Assembly: GCA_947382445.1 (NCBI GenBank)
Contig: CANCZH010000011.1
Coordinates: forward strand, 1-32,672
DNA length: 32,672 bases
Reading direction: 5' to 3'
Origin: an uncultured Clostridium sp.
GTDB lineage: Bacteria > Bacillota_A > Clostridia > TANB77 > CAG-508
Each line of letters opens with the position of its first letter. The first letter of the stretch is position 1. The notes beneath the pieces are model-generated. The model did no database searches and was not told where the DNA came from. It saw nothing but the letters and a program-made list of their open reading frames with translations. This document shows, piece after piece, positions 25,524 to 32,672 of the stretch. The translations under genes were made by a program, and so were the position numbers.

Positions 25524-26309
25524 ATGAAAGAAATAGATATAAATTATAGAATATTAAATCCAGGAGGAAATAAAACAGCTATTGTAATTGGAAATGAGTA
25601 TACAAGTGAAGAAAAGAAAAAAATAAATAATAAAATATTAAAAGAGAATAGAGATGTTGAACAAGTTGGATTTATAAATAAAAACGAATATAAACTAGAA
25701 ATGGCTGGAGGAGAATTTTGCGTAAATGCTACTAGATGTGCAGTGTGGGAGTATTTAAAAGGGATACCAGGAAAAATAAAATTACAAGTTTCAGGATATA
25801 AAAATAAAATAATAGGTGAAATCAAAGAAGATAAAAACGTATATGTAAATATGCTAATAAAAAATAAAATTACAAATATTATGGAAATAAAAGAAAAATT
25901 TAACTTAATAAAACTTGATGGAATATTAATAGCTGTAATAGACGAAGAGAATTCCAAAGAATATATAGAAAAGTTAAAAATGGATGAAGAAAAAACAAAA
26001 TTAGAATTAAGAAAAATTATGAAAAAATTTAATACACAAGAAAATGCAGTTGGAATAATATTATTAGAAAAACAAGATGAAAAAATAAAAATTAATCCTA
26101 TAATATGGGTAAAAACAATAGATACATTATATTATGAAACAGCTTGTGGAAGTGGAAGCTTGGCAACAGCAATTTACAAAAACTATATAGATGGAACACA
26201 AGAATTAGAAATTATTCAGCCATCTGGATATAGTATTAAAATAAAAATAAATAAAAACAAAGAATACATAGAAAGTGCTATTGTATCAGGAAAAGTAATG
26301 GAGGAATAA
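25524..26309 (+). CDS. Diaminopimelate-epimerase-like amino-acid racemase/epimerase
   Basis: The 261-residue protein has the two-cysteine architecture of the DapF fold: Cys66 in LEMAGGEFCVNATRCAVWEY and Cys208 in YETACGSGSLATAIY, the expected pair of general acid/base thiols. NPGGNKTAIVIG at the N-terminus corresponds to the substrate-binding strand. It departs from classical DapF, where CGNG surrounds the first cysteine; here it reads CVNA. That places it in the DapF-like group that includes histidine and other amino-acid racemases, so the substrate is uncertain. GGAG lies before ATG 25524. The M20 hydrolase starts two bases after the stop, implying a joint pathway. Confidence 0.8.
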   Translation: MKEIDINYRILNPGGNKTAIVIGNEYTSEEKKKINNKILKENRDVEQVGFINKNEYKLEMAGGEFCVNATRCAVWEYLKGIPGKIKLQVSGYKNKIIGEIKEDKNVYVNMLIKNKITNIMEIKEKFNLIKLDGILIAVIDEENSKEYIEKLKMDEEKTKLELRKIMKKFNTQENAVGIILLEKQDEKIKINPIIWVKTIDTLYYETACGSGSLATAIYKNYIDGTQELEIIQPSGYSIKIKINKNKEYIESAIVSGKVMEE

Positions 26310-26311
26310 AT

Positions 26312-27331
26312 ATGGAAGCAAAACAAATTTTAAAAGATTTAGTAAAATTTAATACAATCAATGATAAAGAAAACAAAGAAATTATTAATTATATAGAAAA
26401 CCTTTTGAAAAACAGAGGCTTTAAACTAGAGTATAAAAGTAAATGCATAATAATGAGTATAAAAGATAAAAGTAATTTAGGATTCTTGGGACATACAGAT
26501 ACAGTTCAAGCAGGAAATGACTGGGATAATAATCCATTTGAACTAAAAGAAGAAAATGGATTATTATATGGATTGGGAGCATGTGACATGAAAGGTGGTA
26601 TTGCTGCAATATTACAAGCAGTGATTGAAACTGACTGGGAAAAGATGAAATCTGGAATAAAATTATATTTTACATATGATGAAGAAATAGAGTTTTCAGG
26701 AATAAAAGAATTGATTGAAAAAAATGAAGAATTTCCAAAAAACATGATTATAGGAGAACCAACCAACAATATAAAAATGAATGCAAGCAAAGGATTATTA
26801 GAATTTAAAATAAATTTTGATGGAATATCAGCACACTCAAGTAATCCACTACAAGGAGAAAATGCAATAGAAAAATGTTTAGAGTTTATAGATGAGCTAA
26901 AAATATTCTATGATGATTTAAAAAAATACAGAAATTCTATATTTGAAATAGAGTATACAAGCATGAATATTGGTAAAATCACAGGAGGAAAAAGCATAAA
27001 CATAGTACCAAACAATTGTGAAGTATTAATAGATTTTAGAACTATAAAAAAAGAACATAATTATTTAATAATAAATAAGATTAATGAATTAGCAGGAAAA
27101 TATAAAGGAAAATATGAAATAATAAATAATATAAAACCATTTATAAATAAAAATGAAAAAATATATCCTACAAACTTTATAACAGAAGCAAGTTTTATAG
27201 AATCAGAAAACAAATGTATTTTAGGAGTAGGACCACTTACTATGCACGAGGCAAATGAATATATTAGCATAGAAAGTTTAAATAAACTAGTAGTTCAGTA
27301 CAAAGAAATTATAAATAGTAAATGTAAATAA
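26312..27331 (+). CDS. M20-family metallohydrolase (ArgE/DapE/CPG2-like)
   Basis: The 339-residue enzyme carries the complete M20 active site: His61 and Asp63 in FLGHTDTV, bridging Asp92 in GLGACDMKGG, catalytic Glu124 and metal ligand Glu125 in TYDEEIEFSG, Glu149 in IIGEPTN and His312 in LTMHEANEY. The dimerisation (lid) domain spans about 165-265. M20 enzymes remove acyl groups from amino acids (acetylornithine, succinyl-diaminopimelate) or split peptides. Together with the adjacent DapF-like epimerase a lysine/DAP or D-amino-acid route is suggested, but the substrate cannot be read from sequence. Its GGAGG lies in the end of the preceding gene, so translation is coupled. Confidence 0.87.
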   Translation: MEAKQILKDLVKFNTINDKENKEIINYIENLLKNRGFKLEYKSKCIIMSIKDKSNLGFLGHTDTVQAGNDWDNNPFELKEENGLLYGLGACDMKGGIAAILQAVIETDWEKMKSGIKLYFTYDEEIEFSGIKELIEKNEEFPKNMIIGEPTNNIKMNASKGLLEFKINFDGISAHSSNPLQGENAIEKCLEFIDELKIFYDDLKKYRNSIFEIEYTSMNIGKITGGKSINIVPNNCEVLIDFRTIKKEHNYLIINKINELAGKYKGKYEIINNIKPFINKNEKIYPTNFITEASFIESENKCILGVGPLTMHEANEYISIESLNKLVVQYKEIINSKCK

Positions 27332-27332
27332 A

Positions 27333-27370
27333 AATTGTTCACGGACAATTCTGTTGGTATGTCTTTTTTT
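27333..27370 (+). terminator. Weak candidate terminator after the M20 gene
   Basis: AATTGT (27333-27338) pairs with ACAATT (27345-27350); alternatively GACA (27344-27347) pairs with TGTC (27360-27363), directly followed by seven Ts. Neither stem is strong. Confidence 0.4.
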
Positions 27371-27415
27371 AAAATAATATGATATAATTCAGCAAAAAGA
27401 AAGAATGGAAATAAT

Positions 27416-28219
27416 ATGAATAAAGAAAGAAAACAAAAAGTAAAAAAAGTTAGAAATCTTACTACTTATATTGTATTAAGAGCACTAGTAATATTAACAT
27501 TAATCTTGCAAATACTTCATAGAAACTGGAATGATGTATTTTTATGTGTATTAACATTATTTTTACTATTAATACCAACAATTATTGATAAAAAATTTAA
27601 TATTGAGTTACCAACAGTATTAGAAACTATAATATTAGTATTTATATTTGCAGCAGAAATCTTAGGAGAAATTCAAAATTTTTATGGAATATTTAAACAT
27701 TGGGACACAATGCTGCATACAATAAATGGATTTATAATGGCAGCAATAGGATTTTCTTTAATAGATATTTTAAATCAAAGTAATAAAGTTGCAATTTCAC
27801 TATCGCCTTTATTTGTAGCATTAGTAGCTTTTTGCTTTTCAATGACAATAGGCGTAATGTGGGAATTTTTCGAATATAACATGGATATTATTACAGAAAC
27901 TGATATGCAAAAAGATAGAATAGTTCAAACAATATCATCAGTAGAACTAAACGAAGAAAAGAAAAATGTACCTATTGTTATAAAAAATATAAAAGAAACA
28001 AAAATCACAGGAGAAATTAAAGGAGAAGAAAAAGAAATAATAATAAAAAATGGTTATTTAGATATAGGAATAATTGATACAATGAAAGACTTAATAGTAA
28101 ACTGTATAGGAGCAGTAACATTTTCAATTTTTGGATATTTATACATAAAACAAAGAGGAAATGGAAAATTTATAAAACAATTTATACCAAGAATGAAACA
28201 AAAGTCTTGCAATAATTGA
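27416..28219 (+). CDS. Polytopic membrane protein, DUF2238/YjdF-like
   Basis: The 267-residue protein has about five to six membrane segments (for example residues 17-35, 41-55, 67-83, 103-118, 126-145 and 238-254). Conserved-looking blocks are FKHWDTMLHTINGFIMAAIG, GVMWEFFEYNMD and DIGIIDTMKDLIVNCIGA, with acidic and His residues near the membrane. I recognise this pattern from the DUF2238 group, whose function is unknown. A hydrophilic loop of about 65 residues (about 170-230) precedes the last helix. A Shine-Dalgarno site is weak (GAATGGAAAT). It ends inside the tig promoter region. Confidence 0.75.
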   Translation: MNKERKQKVKKVRNLTTYIVLRALVILTLILQILHRNWNDVFLCVLTLFLLLIPTIIDKKFNIELPTVLETIILVFIFAAEILGEIQNFYGIFKHWDTMLHTINGFIMAAIGFSLIDILNQSNKVAISLSPLFVALVAFCFSMTIGVMWEFFEYNMDIITETDMQKDRIVQTISSVELNEEKKNVPIVIKNIKETKITGEIKGEEKEIIIKNGYLDIGIIDTMKDLIVNCIGAVTFSIFGYLYIKQRGNGKFIKQFIPRMKQKSCNN

Positions 28220-28234
28220 ATTATGTGGTATAAT
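28207..28234 (+). promoter_or_regulatory. Sigma-A promoter for tig
   Basis: TTGCAA (28207-28212), a 16-base spacer and a perfect TATAAT (28229-28234). The -35 overlaps the end of the preceding gene. Confidence 0.68.
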
Positions 28235-28268
28235 AATAAAGCTATAAAAAATAAATGGAGGAATTTAA

Positions 28269-29552
28269 ATGAGTATCAAAATAGAAAAAACAGAAAATAA
28301 TAATGAGTTAAAACTAGAATTTACAGTAGATGCACAAATATTTGTGAATGGAATAGAAACAGTTTTTAAGAAAAACGCTAAATATTTCAATGTTCCAGGA
28401 TTTAGAAAAGGAAAAGTACCAATGAACATTGCTGAAAAACATTATGGAGTAGAAATGTTTTATGAAGATGCTTTCAATGAAGTAGTACCAGCAATTTATG
28501 ATAAAGAAATAAAAGAAAATAATTTAGAAGTTGTTAGCAGACCAGATATTGACATAGTTCAAATGGAAAAAGGTAAGGATTTAATCTTTACAGCAATTGT
28601 ACAAACTAAACCAGAAGTAGAACTTGGAAAATACAAAGGTATAGAATTGGAAAAAGTAGAGTATAATGTAGAAGATAAAGATATAGAACATGAGTTAGGA
28701 CATATGGCTGAGAAAAATGCTAGAATCATAACAGTAGAAGATAGAGCCGTTAAAGAAGGAGATATAGCAGTAATTGATTTTGAGGGTTCAATTGATGGAG
28801 TACCATTTGAAGGTGGAAAAGCTGAAAAACACGAATTAGAAATAGGAAGCCATAGCTTTATAGAAGGTTTTGAAGACCAAGTAGTAGGAATGAAAATTGA
28901 TGAAGAAAAAGATATCAATGTTACATTCCCAGAAGAATACTTTTCAAAAGATTTAGCTGGAAAACCTGCTGTATTTAAAGTAAAATTACATGAAATAAAA
29001 GCAAAAGAATTACCTACAATGGATGACGAATTTGCAAAAGATGTTAGTGAATTTGATACAATTGATGAATTAAAAGCTGATATAAAGAAAAACTTAGAAG
29101 AACAAAATGAACACAGAGCAAAACATGAAATAGAAGATAAAGCTATCGAAGCAGTTTGCGAAAATTCAAAAGTTGAAATTCCATCAGGAATGATAGAATT
29201 TGAAATAGATAATATGGAAGAAGATTTAAATAGAAGATTAGCTTACCAAGGAATTAATGTAGAACAATACTTAAAAATGTTAAATAAAACAAAAGAAGAT
29301 TTCAGAGAAGAAATGAAACCACAAGCTGAAATATCAGTAAAAACAAGATTAGTATTAGAAGCTGTTTGCAAAGATGCTAAAATAGAAGCATCAGAAGAAG
29401 AAATTAATGAAAAAATTGCAGAACTTGCAAAAACATATGGAAGACCAGAAGAAGAACTAAAAGAAAATGAAGAATTCAAAAAATACGTTTCTTCTAGTAT
29501 AGAATCAGAAAAAGTAGTTAAATATATAGTAGAAAATGCAAAAATAAAATAG
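28269..29552 (+). CDS. tig: Trigger factor, ribosome-associated chaperone and prolyl isomerase
   Basis: Trigger factor receives nascent chains at the ribosome exit tunnel. The 427 residues fit the family. The ribosome-binding N-terminal domain contains the signature loop as FNVPGFRKGKVPMNIAEKHY (about residues 41-60). The FKBP-type domain (about 155-240) contains IAVIDFEGSIDGVPFEGGKA. A C-terminal helical chaperone domain follows, with the conserved LPTMDDEFAKDVSEFDTIDE linker. TGGAGG precedes the ATG. The tig-clpP-clpX order is the usual one and joins folding to proteolysis. Confidence 0.97.
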   Translation: MSIKIEKTENNNELKLEFTVDAQIFVNGIETVFKKNAKYFNVPGFRKGKVPMNIAEKHYGVEMFYEDAFNEVVPAIYDKEIKENNLEVVSRPDIDIVQMEKGKDLIFTAIVQTKPEVELGKYKGIELEKVEYNVEDKDIEHELGHMAEKNARIITVEDRAVKEGDIAVIDFEGSIDGVPFEGGKAEKHELEIGSHSFIEGFEDQVVGMKIDEEKDINVTFPEEYFSKDLAGKPAVFKVKLHEIKAKELPTMDDEFAKDVSEFDTIDELKADIKKNLEEQNEHRAKHEIEDKAIEAVCENSKVEIPSGMIEFEIDNMEEDLNRRLAYQGINVEQYLKMLNKTKEDFREEMKPQAEISVKTRLVLEAVCKDAKIEASEEEINEKIAELAKTYGRPEEELKENEEFKKYVSSSIESEKVVKYIVENAKIK

Positions 29553-29578
29553 TTAGAAATATAGCAATATAAAGAGAA

Positions 29579-29623
29579 AAAGAGGTACTAAGTGAAAAAA
29601 TGTTTTCATATAAGTATCTCTTT
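29579..29623 (+). terminator. Long hairpin, likely tig terminator
   Basis: AAAGAGGTACT (29579-29589) pairs with AGTATCTCTTT (29613-29623) with one G-U, and inner TGAAAA pairs with TTTTCA. The T-tract after it is short. It lies at the start of the 321-base tig-clpP gap; a further GACTCT/AGAGTC pair near 29683-29717 and the shared leader element fill the rest. Confidence 0.65.
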
Positions 29624-29743
29624 AATATTGACTTTTAAGTATTAAATGTGATATCTAATATAAGTAAATAAAAAGAAAATACGACTCTAGAAATTAAAAG
29701 TGAAAAATAAAAAGAGTCAAAAAATAAATGAAGAAAGGTAGGT

Positions 29744-29864
29744 AGAGCTCAAAAAAGAAGCAAGTATTACAAGACAAACGAACAAAAAAACGGAAACGTA
29801 TATAAGTACGTTAAGGATTTTGAAGTGAAGTTTAATGTAGTAAGATATTGCTTATTTTTCGAGC
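29744..29864 (+). promoter_or_regulatory. Candidate structured leader upstream of clpP (copy B of a shared element)
   Basis: Blocks AGAG (29744), CAAGTA (29761), AGGAT (29814), AGTAA (29839) and TTATTTTTCGA (29852) recur from the miaB leader at matching distances; the first 23 bases differ at three positions only. The hairpin AACGTA/TACGTT (29795-29800 with 29807-29812) occupies the place of the unrelated TGTAC/GTACA hairpin in copy A, so pairing is kept while sequence changes. It ends 10 bases before the clpP start, which has only a weak ribosome site (AAGAAAG). Confidence 0.45.
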
Positions 29865-29873
29865 AAGAAAGAT

Positions 29874-30473
29874 ATGATGAACAATAGTTTAGTACCATAT
29901 GTAGTAGAACAAACAAATAAAGGAGAAAGATCATATGATATCTTTTCAAGATTATTAAAAGACAGGATAATATTCTTATCAGAAGATGTAAACAATGTTT
30001 CTGCAAGTTTGGTAGTTGCACAATTATTATTTTTAGAATCAGAAGATCCAGAAAAAGAAATTTCGCTATACATAAATAGCCCAGGAGGATCAATAACAGA
30101 TGGAATGGCAATAGTAGATACAATTAACTATATTAAATGCCCAGTAACTACAATATGTGTAGGAATGGCAGCAAGTATGGGAGCAGTACTTTTGGCATCA
30201 GGGGCAAAAGGAAAACGTTTTGCAACACCAAATGCTGAAATACTAATACATCAACCATTAATTTCAGGAGGACTTTCTGGACAAACAACAGAAATAAAAA
30301 TACATGCAGAACACATGGTTAGAACAAGAGAAAAATTAAACAAATTATTGAGCGAAAGAACAGGTCAAAGTCTTGAAACGATAGAAAGAGATACAGAAAG
30401 AGATAATTACATGACAGCTGAGGAAGCTTTAGAATATGGATTAATAGATGAAATTCTAGATAAAAGAATATAA
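29874..30473 (+). CDS. clpP: ATP-dependent Clp protease proteolytic subunit
   Basis: ClpP is the serine peptidase chamber that degrades proteins fed by ClpX or ClpC. The 199-residue length is standard. The catalytic triad is Ser101 in [12 protein letters not shown], His126 in [11 protein letters not shown] and probably Asp173 in [25 protein letters not shown] and EYGLIDEIL are family hallmarks. Two adjacent ATG codons (29874 and 29877) are possible starts. The ribosome site is weak, unusual beside the strong sites of the neighbours, and lies at the end of a candidate structured leader. clpX follows after 45 bases. Confidence 0.97.
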   Translation: MMNNSLVPYVVEQTNKGERSYDIFSRLLKDRIIFLSEDVNNVSASLVVAQLLFLESEDPEKEISLYINSPGGSITDGMAIVDTINYIKCPVTTICVGMAASMGAVLLASGAKGKRFATPNAEILIHQPLISGGLSGQTTEIKIHAEHMVRTREKLNKLLSERTGQSLETIERDTERDNYMTAEEALEYGLIDEILDKRI

Positions 30474-30518
30474 TTTATAAAACAATTCAAAAGAAGGCAG
30501 AAAAGAAGAGGTGATATA

Positions 30519-31841
30519 ATGCCAAATAACAACAATAATAATACAAGAAGTGTAAAATGTTCTTTTTGTGGTAAGTCACAAGAGAATGTCAAAAAAATAA
30601 TAGCAGGACCAGGAGTATATATTTGTGATGAATGTATAAATGTTTGTCAAGAAATCATAGAAGATGAATTCTATGAAGAAGATGAAACAATAGAAACACT
30701 ACAAGAAGAAAAAATACCAACACCACAAGAAATAAAAAAAATATTAGATGAATATGTAATAGGCCAAGAAGAAGCTAAAAAAACATTATCAGTTGCAGTA
30801 TATAATCATTATAAAAGAATAAATAACTTAGAAAAAGTAGATGATGTAGAAATTCAAAAAAGTAATATATTATTATTAGGTCCAACAGGATGTGGAAAAA
30901 CACTTTTAGCTCAAACATTAGCAAAAGTGTTAAATGTACCATTTGCAATTGCAGATGCAACAACATTAACAGAAGCTGGATATGTTGGAGAAGATGTTGA
31001 AAATATTTTATTAAGATTAATTCAAGCAGCAGATTATAATATTGAAAATGCTGAAAAAGGAATTATATATATAGATGAAATAGATAAAATATCTAGAAAA
31101 TCAGAAAATCCATCAATAACACGTGATGTAAGTGGAGAAGGAGTACAACAAGCATTACTTAAAATAATTGAAGGCACTAAAGCATCAGTTCCACCACAAG
31201 GAGGAAGAAAACATCCTCATCAAGAATTTTTGCAAATAAACACAGAGAACATATTATTCATATGTGGAGGAGCTTTTGAAGGAATAGAATCTATAATAAA
31301 AGATAGAACAGGTAAAAAGACAATAGGATTTGGAACAAAATTAGAATCTAGTACAGAAAAAAGCAAATCAGAAATATACAAACAAATATTACCGCAAGAC
31401 TTATTAAAATTCGGAATGATTCCAGAGTTTGTAGGAAGATTACCAGTAGTTGCTACATTAGATGAATTAACAAAAGAAGCACTAGTTGAAATTGCAACAA
31501 AACCTAAAAATGCACTAGTAAAACAATACAAGAAACTAGTTGAATTAGATGGAGTTGAACTAGAATTTAATGATGAAGCCTTAGAAGTAATAGTTGATAA
31601 AGCAATAGAAAGAAAAACTGGAGCTAGAGGTTTACGTTCAATTGTTGAAGAAATAATGAGAGATGTAATGTATGATATTCCAAGTAATCCTAAGATTGCT
31701 AAATGCATAATTACAAAAGATACAATATTAAATAATAGTAAACCAGAAATAATTATTGATGAAAATAAAAAGCCAGTTACAATAACAAAGACATCAAATA
31801 AAAGAAAACTAACCAAAAAAGATAAAACTGAAACTGCATAA
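30519..31841 (+). CDS. clpX: ATP-dependent Clp protease ATP-binding subunit ClpX
   Basis: ClpX is the AAA+ unfoldase that delivers substrates to ClpP. The N-terminal zinc-binding domain has Cys14, Cys17, Cys36 and Cys39 (CSFCGKS and [10 protein letters not shown]). Walker A GPTGCGKT is at residues 121-128 and Walker B has Asp186-Glu187 in [12 protein letters not shown]. The ClpP-contact loop follows the IGF-type pattern in [10 protein letters not shown] (I-G-F), and [13 protein letters not shown] is the sensor 2 region. The 440 residues are slightly long because of an Asn-rich start and a Lys-rich tail. AGAGGTGAT precedes the ATG. It forms an operon with clpP. Confidence 0.98.
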   Translation: MPNNNNNNTRSVKCSFCGKSQENVKKIIAGPGVYICDECINVCQEIIEDEFYEEDETIETLQEEKIPTPQEIKKILDEYVIGQEEAKKTLSVAVYNHYKRINNLEKVDDVEIQKSNILLLGPTGCGKTLLAQTLAKVLNVPFAIADATTLTEAGYVGEDVENILLRLIQAADYNIENAEKGIIYIDEIDKISRKSENPSITRDVSGEGVQQALLKIIEGTKASVPPQGGRKHPHQEFLQINTENILFICGGAFEGIESIIKDRTGKKTIGFGTKLESSTEKSKSEIYKQILPQDLLKFGMIPEFVGRLPVVATLDELTKEALVEIATKPKNALVKQYKKLVELDGVELEFNDEALEVIVDKAIERKTGARGLRSIVEEIMRDVMYDIPSNPKIAKCIITKDTILNNSKPEIIIDENKKPVTITKTSNKRKLTKKDKTETA

Positions 31842-31846
31842 AAAAG

Positions 31847-31887
31847 TCCCTTTTTCTTAAAATTAATAAGAAAAAGGGATATTTTTA
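31847..31887 (+). terminator. Rho-independent terminator of clpP-clpX
   Basis: A perfect 12-bp stem TCCCTTTTTCTT (31847-31858) pairs with AAGAAAAAGGGA (31868-31879), followed by TATTTTTA. Confidence 0.9.
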
Positions 31888-31933
31888 TGCATAATATAAA
31901 CTAAAAAATAAAACTATAATTTAGAATAAAAGC

Positions 31934-31962
31934 TTGCAATTACAGATGAAATATAGTAAAAT
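31934..31962 (+). promoter_or_regulatory. Sigma-A promoter for rpsO
   Basis: TTGCAA (31934-31939), a 17-base spacer and TAAAAT (31957-31962). Transcription from about 31969 gives a leader of roughly 130 bases. Confidence 0.65.
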
Positions 31963-31981
31963 AATACTGCGTTAAAAATTA

Positions 31982-32071
31982 CCATTACTTAGTTTTAAGG
32001 AAAACCTACTTATAACTCAGTAATTGGCAAAAGAACAATAAATGTTCATCTATAAATAAATTTTATAGAAC
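31982..32071 (+). ncRNA. Candidate S15 leader RNA upstream of rpsO
   Basis: CCATTACT (31982-31989) pairs with AGTAATTGG (32019-32027) with one bulge, enclosing AGTT/AACT and AGG/CCT (31998-32000 with 32005-32007). A second hairpin pairs CTATAAA (32050-32056) with TTTATAG (32062-32068). Several unrelated S15-responsive leaders are known in bacteria, including Firmicutes; position and multi-helix shape suggest autoregulation here. Confidence 0.5.
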
Positions 32072-32097
32072 GTAAAATATAAGGAGGTAGTGCTATT

Positions 32098-32361
32098 ATG
32101 ACTAAAGAAAGAAAACAAGAAATTATTAACACTTATAAAAGAGAAGAAAATGACACTGGGTCACCAGAAGTTCAAATCGCTCTTTTAACAGAGAGAATTT
32201 CTGAATTAACTGAACACTTAAAAGTTCATCAAAAAGACAATCACTCAAGAAGAGGACTTTTAAAAATGGTTGGTAAAAGAAGAAACTTATTAAACTATTT
32301 AGCTAAAAAAGATGTACAAAGATACAGAGATATAGCTCAAAAGTTATCTTTAAGAAAATAA
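32098..32361 (+). CDS. rpsO: 30S ribosomal protein S15
   Basis: The 87-residue protein matches S15 over its whole length: [20 protein letters not shown], then the 16S rRNA-binding region [20 protein letters not shown] and the ending [21 protein letters not shown]15 is a primary binding protein that nucleates the 30S platform at the three-way junction of helices 20-22. AAGGAGGT precedes the ATG. It is followed by a strong terminator and then pnp, the classical rpsO-pnp order. Confidence 0.98.
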   Translation: MTKERKQEIINTYKREENDTGSPEVQIALLTERISELTEHLKVHQKDNHSRRGLLKMVGKRRNLLNYLAKKDVQRYRDIAQKLSLRK

Positions 32362-32365
32362 AAAC

Positions 32366-32392
32366 AGCGTAGCTATAAGCTACGCTATTTTT
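32366..32392 (+). terminator. Rho-independent terminator of rpsO
   Basis: AGCGTAGCT (32366-32374) pairs perfectly with AGCTACGCT (32378-32386) across a 3-base loop, followed by ATTTTTAA. Readthrough into pnp would be needed for cotranscription. Confidence 0.88.
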
Positions 32393-32417
32393 AAGTTCTA
32401 TTTTAAAAATTAATAAA

Positions 32418-32493
32418 AGCCGAAAGTGATAGATGTTAGATTTAAGGATATTTCATGCAAATATCTTTAAATCTGATTTCTACACGATTGGCT
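32418..32493 (+). ncRNA. Long structured hairpin in the pnp leader
   Basis: A 16-bp stem, 32438-32453 with 32459-32474 (AGATTTAAGG... against ...CTTTAAATCT, one G-U), caps a stalk made of GTG/CAC and TAGA/TCTA (32426-32433 with 32479-32485). AGCC (32418-32421) pairs with GGCT (32490-32493). It ends just before the pnp Shine-Dalgarno site GGGAGG. In enterobacteria pnp is autoregulated through a leader hairpin cut by RNase III; an equivalent role here is inference. Confidence 0.6.
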
Positions 32494-32507
32494 ATTGGGA
32501 GGTAAAA

Positions 32508-32672
32508 ATGTTTAAAACTTATGAAACAGAACTTGCAGGAAGAAAACTAGTTTTTGAAACTGGAAAAATGGCAGGATTAGCAAATGGAAGTGTACTAGTA
32601 AAATATGGAGACACAGCAGTATTAGTAAATGTAGTAGCTTCAAAAGAACCAAAAGAGGGAATTGACTTTTTC
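32508..32672 (+). CDS. pnp: Polynucleotide phosphorylase, N-terminal part (partial)
   Basis: The first 55 codons are visible before the window ends. [20 protein letters not shown], followed by [20 protein letters not shown] and [15 protein letters not shown], is the N-terminal RNase PH-like domain of PNPase, which degrades RNA 3'-5' with phosphate. GGGAGG lies six bases before ATG 32508. It follows rpsO in the conserved order and has a long leader hairpin. Confidence 0.95.
   Translation, partial: MFKTYETELAGRKLVFETGKMAGLANGSVLVKYGDTAVLVNVVASKEPKEGIDFF

Noticed and set aside
29628..29660. Possible clpP promoter TTGACT with a downstream TATCTA
   Set aside because: The -10 match is poor and the spacer is 18 bases; not convincing enough to list.

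Overview
The window is very AT-rich with strongly A-ending codons and Shine-Dalgarno sites of the GGAGG type. It carries a Firmicutes core gene set: miaB, mutS, typA, lysS, tsaD, rpsB-tsf, tig-clpP-clpX, rpsO-pnp, Mn-dependent pyrophosphatase and trmR/trhP. This points to a low-GC Clostridia-like bacterium, probably anaerobic and possibly an uncultured gut lineage. The lineage is inference; no rRNA is present. No CRISPR array, tRNA, rRNA, integrase or intact transposase was seen.

Layout. 1-6.9 kb: the 3' end of ychF, a membrane-anchored transglutaminase-like protein, miaB, mutS (broken by one extra base at 5004), a zinc-ribbon/coiled-coil/WG-repeat membrane protein and a small membrane protein. 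7.0-9.1 kb: a glucoamylase-family gene (also frame-broken, at 7922), an internally deleted gene remnant and a MazG-type pyrophosphohydrolase. 9.1-13 kb: asnB on the minus strand, divergent from typA, then a 150-200 bp inverted-repeat element. 13.1-18.3 kb: trmR, a foreign-looking unknown gene, ppaC (minus), the U32/TrhP gene and lysS. 18.3-20.2 kb: a foreign-looking beta-CASP metallo-beta-lactamase gene with its own promoter and operator-like repeats. 20.3-23.4 kb: an M50 protease, tsaD, a metallophosphoesterase and an unknown gene. 23.4-25.5 kb: rpsB-tsf with a structured leader and GC-rich palindromes. 25.5-28.2 kb: a DapF-like epimerase and M20 hydrolase pair, then a DUF2238-type membrane protein. 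28.2-32.7 kb: tig, clpP, clpX, rpsO and the 5' end of pnp, several with structured leaders.

The genes mostly serve translation and tRNA modification (miaB, trmR, trhP, tsaD, lysS, rpsB, tsf, rpsO, typA), protein quality control (tig, clpP, clpX, M50 protease) and RNA turnover (pnp, possibly the beta-CASP protein).

The most interesting signal is in the reading frames. In the host-like genes I found no in-frame CGG codon except at two places, in mutS and in the glucoamylase gene. At both, the zero frame reads CGG followed by A, and skipping only the C (or reading CGGA as four bases) restores the conserved downstream protein. This could be frameshifting at a rare or unassigned codon, or two coincidental indels. 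The in-frame CGG codons of the two foreign-looking genes argue against a complete loss of CGG decoding. The second notable signal is a collinear leader element shared by miaB and clpP, whose hairpin is kept although its sequence differs.
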